Shown: positions 1-7,880 of the stretch, piece by piece | Position numbering within the stretch: position 1 is the first letter of the stretch | Layout: every line of letters begins with the position of its first letter | Source of the DNA: Clostridiales bacterium | GTDB lineage: Bacteria; Bacillota; Clostridia; Oscillospirales; Oscillospiraceae | Assembly: GCA_019420945.1 (NCBI GenBank) | Contig: JAHZGF010000009.1 | Location: 21,980-85,979, forward strand | Length of the DNA stretch: 64,000 nt | Reading direction: 5' to 3' | Made by a program: the position numbers and the translations under genes | Notes under the pieces: generated by a model | Seen by the model: the letters and a program-made list of their open reading frames with translations, nothing else | Told to the model about the DNA's origin: nothing | The model's database searches: none

Positions 1-2
1 AG

Positions 3-227
3 ACCCTAACCATCACCAGCGATCTGGCGCTGCTTCGCAACACGGATGGGTTCTTCATGGGGCTGCCACGTAATCACACCGTCTGTGGTAGGACTCTCTT
101 CGGCTCTGTTGTGGCAACAGGTGTGGACAGAGATGGCTGTGTGGCCAGCCTCACGCCGGATCAGATCCGGGATGTCATGCGCTTGCTCCGTGAGCCTCAG
201 TCTGATTTGCGGGGAGGTGACAAGTGA
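3..227 (+). CDS. Partial early phage protein, 3' end only
   Basis: An open frame runs in from before the window and stops at 225-227, leaving 74 residues. The visible part ends in a short acidic/basic helix (roughly LTPDQIRDVMRLLRE). A pattern of a short beta-rich region followed by a 'LTPDQ...' helix is loosely like DUF3846-type phage proteins, but this is only a weak resemblance and no function is assigned. A GGGGAGGTGA ribosome site inside its 3' end serves the next gene, whose ATG overlaps this stop, so the two are translationally coupled. Confidence 0.5.
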   Translation, partial: TLTITSDLALLRNTDGFFMGLPRNHTVCGRTLFGSVVATGVDRDGCVASLTPDQIRDVMRLLREPQSDLRGGDK

Positions 228-424
228 TGAGAGACGAGCGTAACCGCCTGCTGGTTGGGCTGGCCAGCGCCTGCTGCATGATGATCCTGCCCCTGCTGGG
301 CATCGCCATCGGCTTTGGACTCTGCGGCAAGATCGGCGCCATGGGTTGGCTGGCCCTGATGTGCGTGGCCCTGATCCTGGGGGCTACCCTGAGTCTTATC
401 AATGTCCGCCCCACCCGGGGATAA
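227..424 (+). CDS. Small membrane protein, two helices
   Basis: This 65-residue protein has two hydrophobic segments (about residues 8-31 and 37-56) separated by a short basic/glycine turn, so it should sit in the membrane as a hairpin. ATG at 227 overlaps the previous stop (TGATG) and has GGAGG about 8 bases upstream; a GTG at 224 is also in frame. It lies among early phage genes. No family is recognised and no function is assigned. Confidence 0.55.
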   Translation: MRDERNRLLVGLASACCMMILPLLGIAIGFGLCGKIGAMGWLALMCVALILGATLSLINVRPTRG

Positions 425-499
425 GAAAAGGCCGTATCTGTCTGCCAACAGATACGGCCAGGGGCGCTTTGCGCCTGATTACCAAGGAGATTGTACCAT

Positions 500-1255
500 A
501 TGGACGATAAAAACACAAGGCCGGCGGAGCCTGCGCCGGGCTATTACGCGGTGATCCCGGCCCAGGTGCGCTATGATGACCGGCTATCCGGCAAGGCGGC
601 GCTGCTCTATGGGGAGATAACCGCCCTGGCCAGTGCCGATGGCTACTGCTGGGCCAGTAACAGCTACTTTGCGGAGCTGTACCATGTGCAGCCCGCTACC
701 ATCCGTAACTGGATTAAGGATCTGGAGGATTGCGGACACATACGACGGGAGGAGCTGCGGGATCCGGAGACCAACGAGCTGATCCAGCGGAGGATTTGGA
801 TTGTCAACCCTCCGTCGTACTTTTTACCCCCCTCCGTCGAAAAAACGACGGACCCTCCGTCGCAAAAACAGCACCAGAATAATATAGATTATAATATTAC
901 CCCCTATAGTCCCCCAAAAGGGGACGGGGATTGTGACGCAAAAAAAGAAAAAAAGCCCACGCTTGCCCAGCAGCGGGAGCAGTGGTTTGACTGCCTCTGG
1001 GAGATCTACCCCAACCACGGCGCCCGGGCTCCGGCCTTGAAGCGCTGGCTGCGGATGAGGCCGGATGTGGACTTTGCCCGGAAGATCTACCGGGCGGTGC
1101 AGGCTCAGGTCAAGGCCCGGAAGTGGAGCCCTGGCTATTGGCCGGAGCTGCGGCGCTGGCTCCAGGATGAGCGCTGGAACGATGAGCTGCCCCAGTGCGC
1201 CGGGGAGGAGACCGGCGGCACGGTGGTAGAGTCGGAGGAGGTGGTTTACTGGTGA
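500..1255 (+). CDS. Phage replisome organiser, helix-turn-helix
   Basis: This 251-residue protein has an N-terminal winged-helix region of the type found in phage replication initiators (about residues 15-95: 'YYAVIPAQVRYDD', 'LSGKAALLYGEI', 'NSYFAELYHVQPATIRNWIKDLEDCG'). A low-complexity linker and a basic C-terminal part follow. In Gram-positive phages such proteins bind the origin within their own gene and load the helicase. The DnaB gene follows directly with overlapping stop and start codons, which fits. ATG 500 has AAGGAGA at 484-490; TTG 491 in the same frame sits too close to it. The linker-coding DNA at 808-900 carries repeated motifs and an AT-rich tract, described separately as a likely origin. 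Confidence 0.8.
   Translation: MDDKNTRPAEPAPGYYAVIPAQVRYDDRLSGKAALLYGEITALASADGYCWASNSYFAELYHVQPATIRNWIKDLEDCGHIRREELRDPETNELIQRRIWIVNPPSYFLPPSVEKTTDPPSQKQHQNNIDYNITPYSPPKGDGDCDAKKEKKPTLAQQREQWFDCLWEIYPNHGARAPALKRWLRMRPDVDFARKIYRAVQAQVKARKWSPGYWPELRRWLQDERWNDELPQCAGEETGGTVVESEEVVYW
808..900 (+). repeat. Iteron cluster and AT-rich tract, candidate phage origin
   Basis: Four copies of the 7-mer TCCGTCG lie within 52 bp: direct at 811-817, 833-839 and 856-862, and inverted at 846-852. The three direct copies extend to CCCTCCGTCG and start 22 and 23 bp apart, about two helical turns. The inverted copy forms dyads with both neighbours. An AT-rich stretch (about 877-898) follows at once, then a small C-run/G-run dyad at about 912-923. 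Iterons plus an unwinding element inside the initiator gene is the arrangement of lambda O and many Gram-positive phage origins; assignment as an origin is inferred. Confidence 0.65.
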
Positions 1256-2616
1256 CAGATCAGGAGACCAAACCCGGATGGAAAACCGCCGACTGGCTTA
1301 GTGCCCAGGTCAGCGTGCTGGGCAGTGTGTTGCTGGATGCCGACCACTGGGCCGGGGAGGTGGTGAGTCGAACTGCCCCGGAGGATTACAGCGACACCTA
1401 CCGGCCCGTCTTTGAGGTCATCCGCCAGAAGTACCAGGCCGGGGAGACCATCGACCCGGTGACCGTCAAGCACGCCCTGGGCCCCGATGCCGGGGAGCTG
1501 CTGATGCAGATCATGGCCTACACCCCCACCTCCGCTACCTGCGGCGAGTACATCGACCTGATGCTGGAGCAGTCCCGGCTCCGGCAGCTGGAGGGGCTGG
1601 CCCGGCGCATGATGGAGGCCGTCAATTTGGAGGAGGTCCAGGCCCTGCTGGATCGGGCCAATGCCCTGGCCTGCCGCCGGGAAAAGGTGCGGGTGGTCAC
1701 CATGCGGGAGGCCCTGCAGGGGTTTTATGACCGCCAGCAGACAAAGCAAGCTGTCAGCTATCTTCCCTGGGGTATCGAGCCCCTGGACCGGCGGCTCTAT
1801 GTGGAGGCCGGGGACTTCGTGGTGCTGGGCGGCTATCCCTCAGACGGCAAGACGGCCTTGGCCCTGAGTATGGCCTTCCGCCAGGGGCAGGACAAGCGGG
1901 TGGGATTCTTTTCGTACGAGACCAGGGATGAAAAGCTCTTTGACCGGCTCATTCCAACGCTGACCCAGGTGGACTTTGGCCGGGTCAAGCGCCGGGATCT
2001 CACTGATGAGGACTGGACGGCGGTGACCCTCAAAACCTCCGGCATTGTGGGCAACCACCTGGAGCTGGTGCCCGCCACCGGCATGACGGTATCAGATCTC
2101 AAGGCGGTGGCCCAGTCCAGGCGGTACGAGATTATCTATATCGACTATTTGCAGCTGATCAAGCCCACCAATCCAAAGCAGAGCAGCTTTGAGCAGGTGA
2201 CCCAGATCTCCATGGACCTTCACGCCCTGGCCCAGAGCACCGGGATGGTGGTGGTGGCCCTGAGCCAGCTCTCCCGGCCGGAGAAACAGGGCAAGGACAC
2301 CAAGGCTCCGGGAATGCACTCCCTGCGCCAGTCTGGCCAGATTGAGCAGGACGCCGACGTGATCCTGTTTGTTTACCGGGAGGAGCCGGGACGGCCAAAC
2401 TCTCGGCGGGTGCTGAAAGTGGCCAAGAACAAGGAGGGCGAGTCTGGCGGGCTGATCCTGTTGCAATTCCAGGGCTCCACCCAGACCTTCCGGCAGGATC
2501 GCAATGACCCGGAGCGCTGGCGGGAAAAAGCCCGACAAGATGGTCCGGAGCAGATCTCCATGCGGGAGCTGCCCCGGGAGCCGGTACCCTTTGAGGAGGA
2601 GGTTCAAAAGACATGA
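1252..2616 (+). CDS. Replicative DNA helicase, DnaB family
   Basis: This 454-residue protein is a hexameric 5'-3' replicative helicase. The N-terminal DnaB domain (about residues 15-115) contains the 'LGSVLLDADHW' helix. The RecA-like C-terminal domain has Walker A GGYPSDGKT near residue 193, Walker B 'IIYIDYLQLI' near residue 300, and the 'LSQLSRPEKQGK' and 'SGQIEQDADVILFVYRE' motifs typical of DnaB. The GTG start overlaps the replisome-organiser stop (GTGA) and has GGAGGAG at 1234-1240. The length matches cellular and phage DnaB. Its place right after the initiator gene indicates prophage-encoded replication. Confidence 0.93.
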   Translation: MTDQETKPGWKTADWLSAQVSVLGSVLLDADHWAGEVVSRTAPEDYSDTYRPVFEVIRQKYQAGETIDPVTVKHALGPDAGELLMQIMAYTPTSATCGEYIDLMLEQSRLRQLEGLARRMMEAVNLEEVQALLDRANALACRREKVRVVTMREALQGFYDRQQTKQAVSYLPWGIEPLDRRLYVEAGDFVVLGGYPSDGKTALALSMAFRQGQDKRVGFFSYETRDEKLFDRLIPTLTQVDFGRVKRRDLTDEDWTAVTLKTSGIVGNHLELVPATGMTVSDLKAVAQSRRYEIIYIDYLQLIKPTNPKQSSFEQVTQISMDLHALAQSTGMVVVALSQLSRPEKQGKDTKAPGMHSLRQSGQIEQDADVILFVYREEPGRPNSRRVLKVAKNKEGESGGLILLQFQGSTQTFRQDRNDPERWREKARQDGPEQISMRELPREPVPFEEEVQKT

Positions 2617-2783
2617 GTAAAGCGGAATTATTAGAGTCTGCACGGCTGCTGGAGGAGCTGCGCAAAAAGACCAACCGCAAGATGATGTTGGCCCAGGAGG
2701 AGCTGCTGCGGCGGCTCTGGGAGAGGGAGGCCCTGGCCCTGCGCCAGGGGGCGGAGGCCCTGCGCCGGGAGGCAGAGCGATGA
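2613..2783 (+). CDS. Small coiled-coil phage protein
   Basis: This 56-residue protein is almost entirely charged helix (Glu, Arg and Leu rich), predicted to be a single coiled coil. ATG at 2613 overlaps the DnaB stop (ATGA), with GAGGAGG about 10 bases upstream. Its own TGA overlaps the next ATG at 2780, so three genes are coupled. No family is recognised. Its tight placement after DnaB suggests an early-gene accessory role, which cannot be specified. Confidence 0.6.
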   Translation: MSKAELLESARLLEELRKKTNRKMMLAQEELLRRLWEREALALRQGAEALRREAER

Positions 2784-3019
2784 TAAGAGTGGGGGACAAG
2801 CTGGAGGGCGTTTTTCCAAGCACCTTCGCCCCGGAGGACAAAAGGTACAATCCATCCGGATCTTGGCCCAGGTCGGACCGCAAGGTCTCTGTGGAGGCCC
2901 GGGTCTACTACATTCACCCACAGCTCCGGTATGTGACCATTGAGTTCAAATTTGCCCATGGCGCTACTTTCAGGGAGTGCCGGCGGCTGCGGATAAGGAG
3001 GAAAAAGCATGAAGCATAG
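2780..3019 (+). CDS. Hypothetical early phage protein
   Basis: The protein has 79 residues, is basic, and has alternating hydrophobic residues near the C-terminal half ('VYYIHPQLRYVTIEFKF') that suggest a small beta-sheet fold. ATG 2780 overlaps the upstream stop and has a GGGAGG site within the previous gene. The stop overlaps the start of the sigma-like gene at 3009 by 11 bases. Function is unknown. Confidence 0.6.
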   Translation: MIRVGDKLEGVFPSTFAPEDKRYNPSGSWPRSDRKVSVEARVYYIHPQLRYVTIEFKFAHGATFRECRRLRIRRKKHEA

Positions 3020-3332
3020 GCCGGTTTTCCGAAAAGATCATCGGTGGGTGAGCGATATGACCGCCTGCACTGTCCACCTGGAAAATGGGGACGAAATCGG
3101 GCTGACCGGACGCCGGAAGGTGATGCTCCGGGCCCTCCGGCAGTGGGCGACGAAAAGGCAAAGGGAGTGCATATACCTCTACTATGGCCGTAGGCTGAGT
3201 CAGCAGGAGATTGCCAAGCTGCTGGGGGTCAATGTTGGCACCATCAGCCGCAATATTAAGGCCGGTGAGCGCCATGTGATCAAGGCCCTGGAAGTGGCGG
3301 ACCCGACGGAAAAAGCGAGGTGTGAAAAATGA
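3009..3332 (+). CDS. Sigma-70 region 4-like phage transcription regulator
   Basis: The protein has 107 residues. The C-terminal half ('RQRECIYLYYGRRLSQQEIAKLLGVNVGTISRNIKAGERHVIKAL', about residues 52-95) is a helix-turn-helix of sigma-70 region 4 type, as in ArpU/RinA-like late-gene activators of Gram-positive phages. There is no region 2, so it would act as a DNA-binding activator rather than a full sigma factor. AAGGAGG lies just before the ATG. It sits between replication and later genes, where late regulators are usually found; the target promoter is not identified. Confidence 0.75.
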   Translation: MKHRPVFRKDHRWVSDMTACTVHLENGDEIGLTGRRKVMLRALRQWATKRQRECIYLYYGRRLSQQEIAKLLGVNVGTISRNIKAGERHVIKALEVADPTEKARCEK

Positions 3333-3712
3333 CTGATATGGCGATCGCCAAACTGGACAAAGAACTGAAGCAAATGAAGGGAAGTAAAAATCAGGATAGG
3401 AAAATCTCAGTCATGATGGAGGCAGTTCACGATGCTTTGGTGGAGTTTTGCCGCCAGACGGAGGAATTTGCCCAGGCCGTGGTGCAGGGGGGCAGCTTTG
3501 AGCAGTGTATGGTCGCCGTGGCCAAAGGGGTTGGGAGCTCTATCTCCGATCTGGATGCCTACCGCCGGGCGGTGCAGTTTTACTTCCCCGGGGCGGATAT
3601 CCGGGTCAAGATGACAGTCAATCTGATGGCCAGTGTGGAGGAGAACGCCCACCAGTCTGCCGCCGCCCCGGTGGTACTGGATCTCTTTGACCTGCTCCAG
3701 GGGGGTGCCTGA
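3329..3712 (+). CDS. Hypothetical phage protein
   Basis: The protein has 127 residues. It is helical and moderately acidic, with a central 'FCRQTEEFAQAVVQGGSFEQCMVAVAKG' helix pair. ATGA overlap with the sigma-like gene and one-base spacing to the following PcfJ-like gene place it inside one transcription unit. The 'PcfK-like' fold is a possibility because PcfK and PcfJ genes are commonly paired, but this is inferred mainly from the neighbour. No catalytic motif is visible. Confidence 0.6.
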   Translation: MTDMAIAKLDKELKQMKGSKNQDRKISVMMEAVHDALVEFCRQTEEFAQAVVQGGSFEQCMVAVAKGVGSSISDLDAYRRAVQFYFPGADIRVKMTVNLMASVEENAHQSAAAPVVLDLFDLLQGGA

Positions 3713-3713
3713 G

Positions 3714-5384
3714 ATGCCTGCAAAATGCAACATTCCGCCCTCTGAGCGGCAGGCGCTGTTTGACCTGTTCCCCTCCGGCCTCACCCCGGAGGAGGAGGCC
3801 CAAGCCGTCCGTATCTTTGACCAGTATCTTTTTTATCAGCCCAAGGGCCGCCATCGACTTTGTCTCTGCACCAGCTGCGGAAATCTGTGGCGGGAGACCA
3901 TCAGCGAGGCCAAAGGCCGCCACGGCTGGCGGCATAATGAGGCCACCAGCTGCCCCCGGTGCGGGGCCCGGGTCACCCTGAAATGCATCGGCCGCTTTGG
4001 CAAGTATGGCCGCTACCCATCCCTGCATGAGGAGCACAATCTGGTGGTATTCCGGCCCGCTGCGGATGGCGGCTTGCTGGTGTCCACCGGCCGGATCGTG
4101 GCAGACTATCAGCCGGGTATCTTTGACGGCTTGCTGGGGGATGAGGCGGATCTCTTCCCGGTGCCCACCCTGGATTACTGGGAGCGCCGGCGTTACTACA
4201 TGGCCCCGGGACGCCTGGCCAGCTGGAAGCGGCACAGCGGCATCTACAAAGGGCCCTGGGGATACCCGGTATACGATGAAACGCCCTGGGAGGCCACTGT
4301 CAGCGCTGGGGAGCCAAATCCCACGGACAGTATCTATACCAGACAGCCAGACGGAGGATCCTACTGGATCATCGGGTGGGAGGCTTTGGCCGAGACCTCC
4401 ATGCGCTACTCTGCCGTTGACCAGTATTTTGCTCCGGAATGGGCACTACACCGGGACGTGGTCAGCTATCTGGCCCACTACACCCGCAGGCCCCAGCTGG
4501 AGATGCTGGTCAAACTGGACCACAGCTGGGTGGTGGACCAACTCCTGGATACCGACAGTCTCAATGGCAGACTGCTCGACTGGCGGGCCACGCGGCCGGA
4601 CCGTTTTTTCCGGCTGACCAAGCAGGCCTATCGGAGCTGGAGTCAGGCAGGCGGAGGCCAGGGGAGTCTGAGTGTGTATCAGCTGACAGGCCGAAAGATC
4701 AGCATGGACAAGTTGCTGCAGGTGCCTGGCATCATGTCGATTCCGGCGGATCTGATGCGCACGGTGTGCCGTCTGGCAGATCAGTATCAGATACCGCTGC
4801 TCCATCTGCTCAATTATCTGTCCGGGGAGAGCAGGGCCAGGACCTGGACGGACTATATCGACATGGGCCGTCAGATCGGCCTGGATTTTTGCAGGGAGGA
4901 TGTGCTGCTCCCCAAAAATTTGACTGAGCGGCACGACACGGCCGTCCGTCAGATTTACCTCATCACCCATGCCGATGAGATCAAGGCCTACCGGAGACGA
5001 CAGAAAGCACTGGATCGGCAGTATGGATTTTCCTATGGTGGCTATCTGATCCGGGCTCCTCTGGACGCCCAGGAGATTCTCCAGGAGGGCAAGGTACTGC
5101 AGCACTGTGTCGGCGGCTATGCCGATCGGCATATGAGAGGGGTGCTGGCCATCCTTTTCCTTCGCAGTGAGCAGGCCCCCGACACTCCGCTTTGTACCAT
5201 CGAGATGAATGGAACCAACATGGTACAGATCCACGGATATATGAACGACATAGGCGGCCCCAACCCGAGGAAGGCCTATGCCGCCATCCTGGACCAATGG
5301 CTGCCCTGGGTGAAATCCGGCAGTCAGAGAGACCAGCAGGGCCGGCCGGTCCTGCCTGAGAAAGTGAAGGTGAAAACAGCATGA
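3714..5384 (+). CDS. PcfJ-like protein with zinc ribbon
   Basis: The protein has 556 residues. Near the N-terminus two CxxC pairs ('CTSCG' near residue 52 and 'CPRCG' near residue 81) form a probable zinc ribbon. The C-terminal ~150 residues carry the PcfJ-type block with 'ILQEGKVLQHCVGGYADRHMRG' and 'TIEMNGTNMVQIHGYMN'. PcfJ was named from an enterococcal conjugative plasmid, and relatives are frequent in Firmicutes prophages; the biochemical activity is unknown. ATG 3714 follows the previous stop by one base and has a GGGGGT site; an in-frame ATG at 3633 would overlap the upstream gene by 80 bases and is less likely. Confidence 0.75.
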   Translation: MPAKCNIPPSERQALFDLFPSGLTPEEEAQAVRIFDQYLFYQPKGRHRLCLCTSCGNLWRETISEAKGRHGWRHNEATSCPRCGARVTLKCIGRFGKYGRYPSLHEEHNLVVFRPAADGGLLVSTGRIVADYQPGIFDGLLGDEADLFPVPTLDYWERRRYYMAPGRLASWKRHSGIYKGPWGYPVYDETPWEATVSAGEPNPTDSIYTRQPDGGSYWIIGWEALAETSMRYSAVDQYFAPEWALHRDVVSYLAHYTRRPQLEMLVKLDHSWVVDQLLDTDSLNGRLLDWRATRPDRFFRLTKQAYRSWSQAGGGQGSLSVYQLTGRKISMDKLLQVPGIMSIPADLMRTVCRLADQYQIPLLHLLNYLSGESRARTWTDYIDMGRQIGLDFCREDVLLPKNLTERHDTAVRQIYLITHADEIKAYRRRQKALDRQYGFSYGGYLIRAPLDAQEILQEGKVLQHCVGGYADRHMRGVLAILFLRSEQAPDTPLCTIEMNGTNMVQIHGYMNDIGGPNPRKAYAAILDQWLPWVKSGSQRDQQGRPVLPEKVKVKTA

Positions 5385-6232
5385 GTGAGCAGATGATGGA
5401 AGCCCGCCCCATTGAGACCATCACGGCGGAGATCCTGGTCTACAAAAATCAGGCGGGGGCGGCCATCCTGGAGATCGGGCGACGGCTCATTGAGGCCAAG
5501 GAACAGCTGGAGCATGGGGCCTGGAGTGCCTGGCTGAAGGACCGGGTGTCCTTTTCCGAGCGGAGCGCCCAGAACTTTATGAGGCTTGCCCGGGAGTACC
5601 AAAACCCGCAGACGTTTGCGGATTTGGGGGCCAGCAAGGCCCTGGCGCTGCTGGACATTCCGGCAGAGGACCGGGAGGCATTTGCCGAAGAGGTTGACGC
5701 CGAGCACTGCTCCGTCCGGGATCTGCAGGCGGCCATCAAGGCCCGACAGGAGGCGGAGAATCAGGCCAAGGGTTGGGCCCTCAAGTGCGAGCAGGCCAAG
5801 GCCGAGGCGGATGCCGCCCGGGATGCCGCCCGGAAACGGGAAGAGGAACTCAAGACGGCCAATGGTGTGATGGCTGGCCTGAGAGAGGAGCGGCGGGAGC
5901 TGAAGCGGCAGGTCAAGGAGCTGGAGTCCCGTCCGGTGGAGGTGGCCACCCGGGATGCCGCCCCGGAGCAGATCGAGGCGGCAAAGGCGGAAGCCAGCGC
6001 TGCAGCCCAGGAGCAGATTGACCAGCTCACCGCTCAGTTGGAGGCGGCAAAGAAATCCGCACCCATAGCGGACGCCTCTGTCCGTGCCCTGTCCGAAATC
6101 AACCTGCTGCTGAGGCAGATCCAGACGGCCGCTCATCAGATCCAAGAGCAGCTGAGTCAGCTGGATGAGCTGTCAAAGGCCAGAGTGGAGGCCGCCATGA
6201 AGGTGGTGCTGCGGAATATGATGGAGGAGTGA
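5381..6232 (+). CDS. DUF3102-family phage protein
   Basis: The protein has 283 residues. The N-terminal 110 residues match the DUF3102 pattern seen in mobile elements: 'AEILVYKNQAGAAILEIGRRLIEAKEQLEHGAWSAWL' then 'SFSERSAQNFMRLAREY'. The remainder is a long Ala/Glu/Lys-rich coiled coil (about residues 120-240) with a short C-terminal helix. It overlaps the PcfJ-like gene by 4 bases (ATGA). DUF3102 proteins resemble plasmid partition or DNA-binding accessory proteins, but their role is not established. Confidence 0.75.
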   Translation: MSEQMMEARPIETITAEILVYKNQAGAAILEIGRRLIEAKEQLEHGAWSAWLKDRVSFSERSAQNFMRLAREYQNPQTFADLGASKALALLDIPAEDREAFAEEVDAEHCSVRDLQAAIKARQEAENQAKGWALKCEQAKAEADAARDAARKREEELKTANGVMAGLREERRELKRQVKELESRPVEVATRDAAPEQIEAAKAEASAAAQEQIDQLTAQLEAAKKSAPIADASVRALSEINLLLRQIQTAAHQIQEQLSQLDELSKARVEAAMKVVLRNMMEE

Positions 6233-6657
6233 ACGTGGAACGGTTGACACATGAAGCAGACTTTGGGCTGGAAGATTGGGAGGAAACCCTGTTTTCTGTG
6301 CCGAGTGATCCTAACGGCGCATACAACATCCTAGATATTGCGAAACACCAGGGAGAGCCTGAGTTTGACGAAATATTGAAAAGCATTGCGCTCAGACTCA
6401 GCGAGATTGAGAATGTATTGGGCGACGATTACAACCTATCTTTGATCTGGCATCTTGTGGAGGCTGAGCGTGACGGGCGAATTATCGTAATGAAGTACGC
6501 AGAACGGGAAGGTGTTGCTAGGATGAAGGAGCTTGCGAAAGCGGACAAGGACGGGCGGTGCGTGGTGCTACCGCCGGATGACTACACCTGGACTATCAGA
6601 GGAGACGTCATTCGCGATTTGATCCAGTGCAACTGTCGGGCAGCTGAGAAAATCTGA
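6229..6657 (+). CDS. Hypothetical acidic protein, AT-richer insert
   Basis: The protein has 142 residues, is acidic, and has no recognised motif. GTG 6229 overlaps the previous stop; GTG 6235 is an equally good start with GGAGGAG about 7 bases upstream. Base composition drops visibly here and codon choice differs from the GC-rich flanking phage genes, suggesting later acquisition. It may be an accessory (moron) gene between the early and packaging modules. No function is assigned. Confidence 0.6.
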   Translation: MNVERLTHEADFGLEDWEETLFSVPSDPNGAYNILDIAKHQGEPEFDEILKSIALRLSEIENVLGDDYNLSLIWHLVEAERDGRIIVMKYAEREGVARMKELAKADKDGRCVVLPPDDYTWTIRGDVIRDLIQCNCRAAEKI

Positions 6658-6669
6658 AGGGAGAAAATC

Positions 6670-7062
6670 ATGGCTGAGTACATGGACATCAATGCTGAGG
6701 CCATCGAAACGGCAGCAAAGGAAATCGCAGAGTTGTTCGGAGCGACCGCAGACCTTCTAAATGGGCTCTTTCAGCAAATTGCAGATCTTGCATATGAGAT
6801 TCTTCTGAGACCTTTACATTCAGATGATAATATAAAGCCAAAAACAGAGCCTTGGAAGGAAAGCGGGTGGAAACAGCAGCATGATCAACGGTATAAAATC
6901 CTTTTTGTTTTTGGCCGCAGAAAACGAAAGCAGCGCCGCCCGAATCCGGGCTGCGCTGCTTCATCTTCGTTGTATGCAGATATTGCTCAAATAACGACAA
7001 AACGCATTGAAATTCTGCGATTTTTTAAAATACTTGTTGGAAATGACAAGATAGGGCATTGA
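6670..7062 (+). CDS. Hypothetical protein with hairpin in its 3' half
   Basis: The predicted 130-residue product begins with a clear amphipathic helix ('INAEAIETAAKEIAELFGATADLLNGLFQQIADLAYEILL') and has GAAGGGAG before the ATG. After about residue 75 the sequence becomes basic and low in structure. A strong DNA hairpin at 6929-6960 lies in this part, so the real gene may once have ended earlier or the 3' part may be eroded. The composition is AT-rich like the previous gene. No function is recognised. Confidence 0.5.
   Translation: MAEYMDINAEAIETAAKEIAELFGATADLLNGLFQQIADLAYEILLRPLHSDDNIKPKTEPWKESGWKQQHDQRYKILFVFGRRKRKQRRPNPGCAASSSLYADIAQITTKRIEILRFFKILVGNDKIGH
6922..6970. terminator. Strong hairpin, possible terminator
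   Basis: AGCAGCGC (6929-6936) pairs with GCGCTGCT (6953-6960). An inner GCCCG/CGGGC stem and an outer ACGAA/TTCGT extension continue the pairing. No T-run follows on the + strand. On the minus strand a short T-rich tract (TTCGTTTTC) follows. It may mark the end of the inserted AT-rich segment; terminator function is uncertain. Confidence 0.45.
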
Positions 7063-7114
7063 CTTTTTCCCGAAGTTGAAACAACATGATAAAAACGAGG
7101 AAGGAGGTGGGACT

Positions 7115-7810
7115 ATCGCAAGACGGGAAAAAATCGTGACCGCCGGGCGGATGGTGTACTGTGTCAGCTACCCGGTGCCCAAGTACCGGCGGGAGGACAC
7201 ACCCCGGCAGCGGGGAGAAAAACGCCGGGCCAGCAGTCAATGGCAGGCCCGCATCAACCGGCTGAAAAGCTGCCGGAAGCTGGAGCAGCTGATCTACGCC
7301 AACTTCGGCCCCGGGGATCGCTACGTCACCCTGACCTACCGGGACGAGTGCCTGGCCGCCTCCCGGCGGGAGGTGATGGGGGACATCAAGTATTTTCGCC
7401 GCAAGCTGGCCCAGCGGCGGCAGGCCCGGGGCGAGAGCTGCCGCTACCTCTATACCGTGGAGCACAAGACCAGCGGGGGCCGGTGGCATGCCCACATGAT
7501 TCTGAGCGGCGCCGGGCCGGACGATCTGGAGGACATCCAGCAGAGCTGGACCAAAGGCGCCGCCCATGTAGAGTGGTTTGATCTCCAGCAGGGGGAGGCC
7601 CTGGCCACCTATCTGGCCAAGGAATCCCCGGACCATGTGGGGGAGCATCCCTGGATGGCCTCCCGGGGGCTGCGGCGGCCCGAGGTGGACAGCCTGCTGG
7701 TGCCTGACTCCGCCCGGCTCAGTATCCCAGCCGGGGCGGTGGTCAAGGACCGGGCCCAGGTCTCCAACAGCTATGGGGAATTTGAGTACATCCAGTATTT
7801 CATCCCATGA
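7115..7810 (+). CDS. HUH rolling-circle replication-type endonuclease
   Basis: The protein has 231 residues from the chosen start. It shows the three motifs of HUH endonucleases: 'YVTLTYRDE' (motif 1, about residue 70), 'RWHAHMIL' with the His-x-His metal ligand (His125 and His127), and 'ATYLAKE' with candidate catalytic Tyr166. These enzymes nick one strand and bind the 5' end covalently. Start choice is unusual: a perfect AAGGAGGTGG lies at 7101-7110 and 7 bases after GGAGG comes ATC (7115-7117), where relatives of this family would begin 'MARR'. The alternatives, TTG 7076 and GTG 7136, lack a ribosome site at proper distance. The gene sits just before the packaging module. Confidence 0.78.
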   Translation: MARREKIVTAGRMVYCVSYPVPKYRREDTPRQRGEKRRASSQWQARINRLKSCRKLEQLIYANFGPGDRYVTLTYRDECLAASRREVMGDIKYFRRKLAQRRQARGESCRYLYTVEHKTSGGRWHAHMILSGAGPDDLEDIQQSWTKGAAHVEWFDLQQGEALATYLAKESPDHVGEHPWMASRGLRRPEVDSLLVPDSARLSIPAGAVVKDRAQVSNSYGEFEYIQYFIP

Positions 7811-7880
7811 CAAGTTCACACGCGCGCGTCTTTTATAGGCTTGAAGGAGTATGTATTTTAAGAGAGAGGGTTACAAAACC

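Noticed and set aside
6689..7000. 103-codon minus-strand frame in the AT-rich insert
   Set aside because: No ribosome site; runs through the hairpin and opposes the operon direction.
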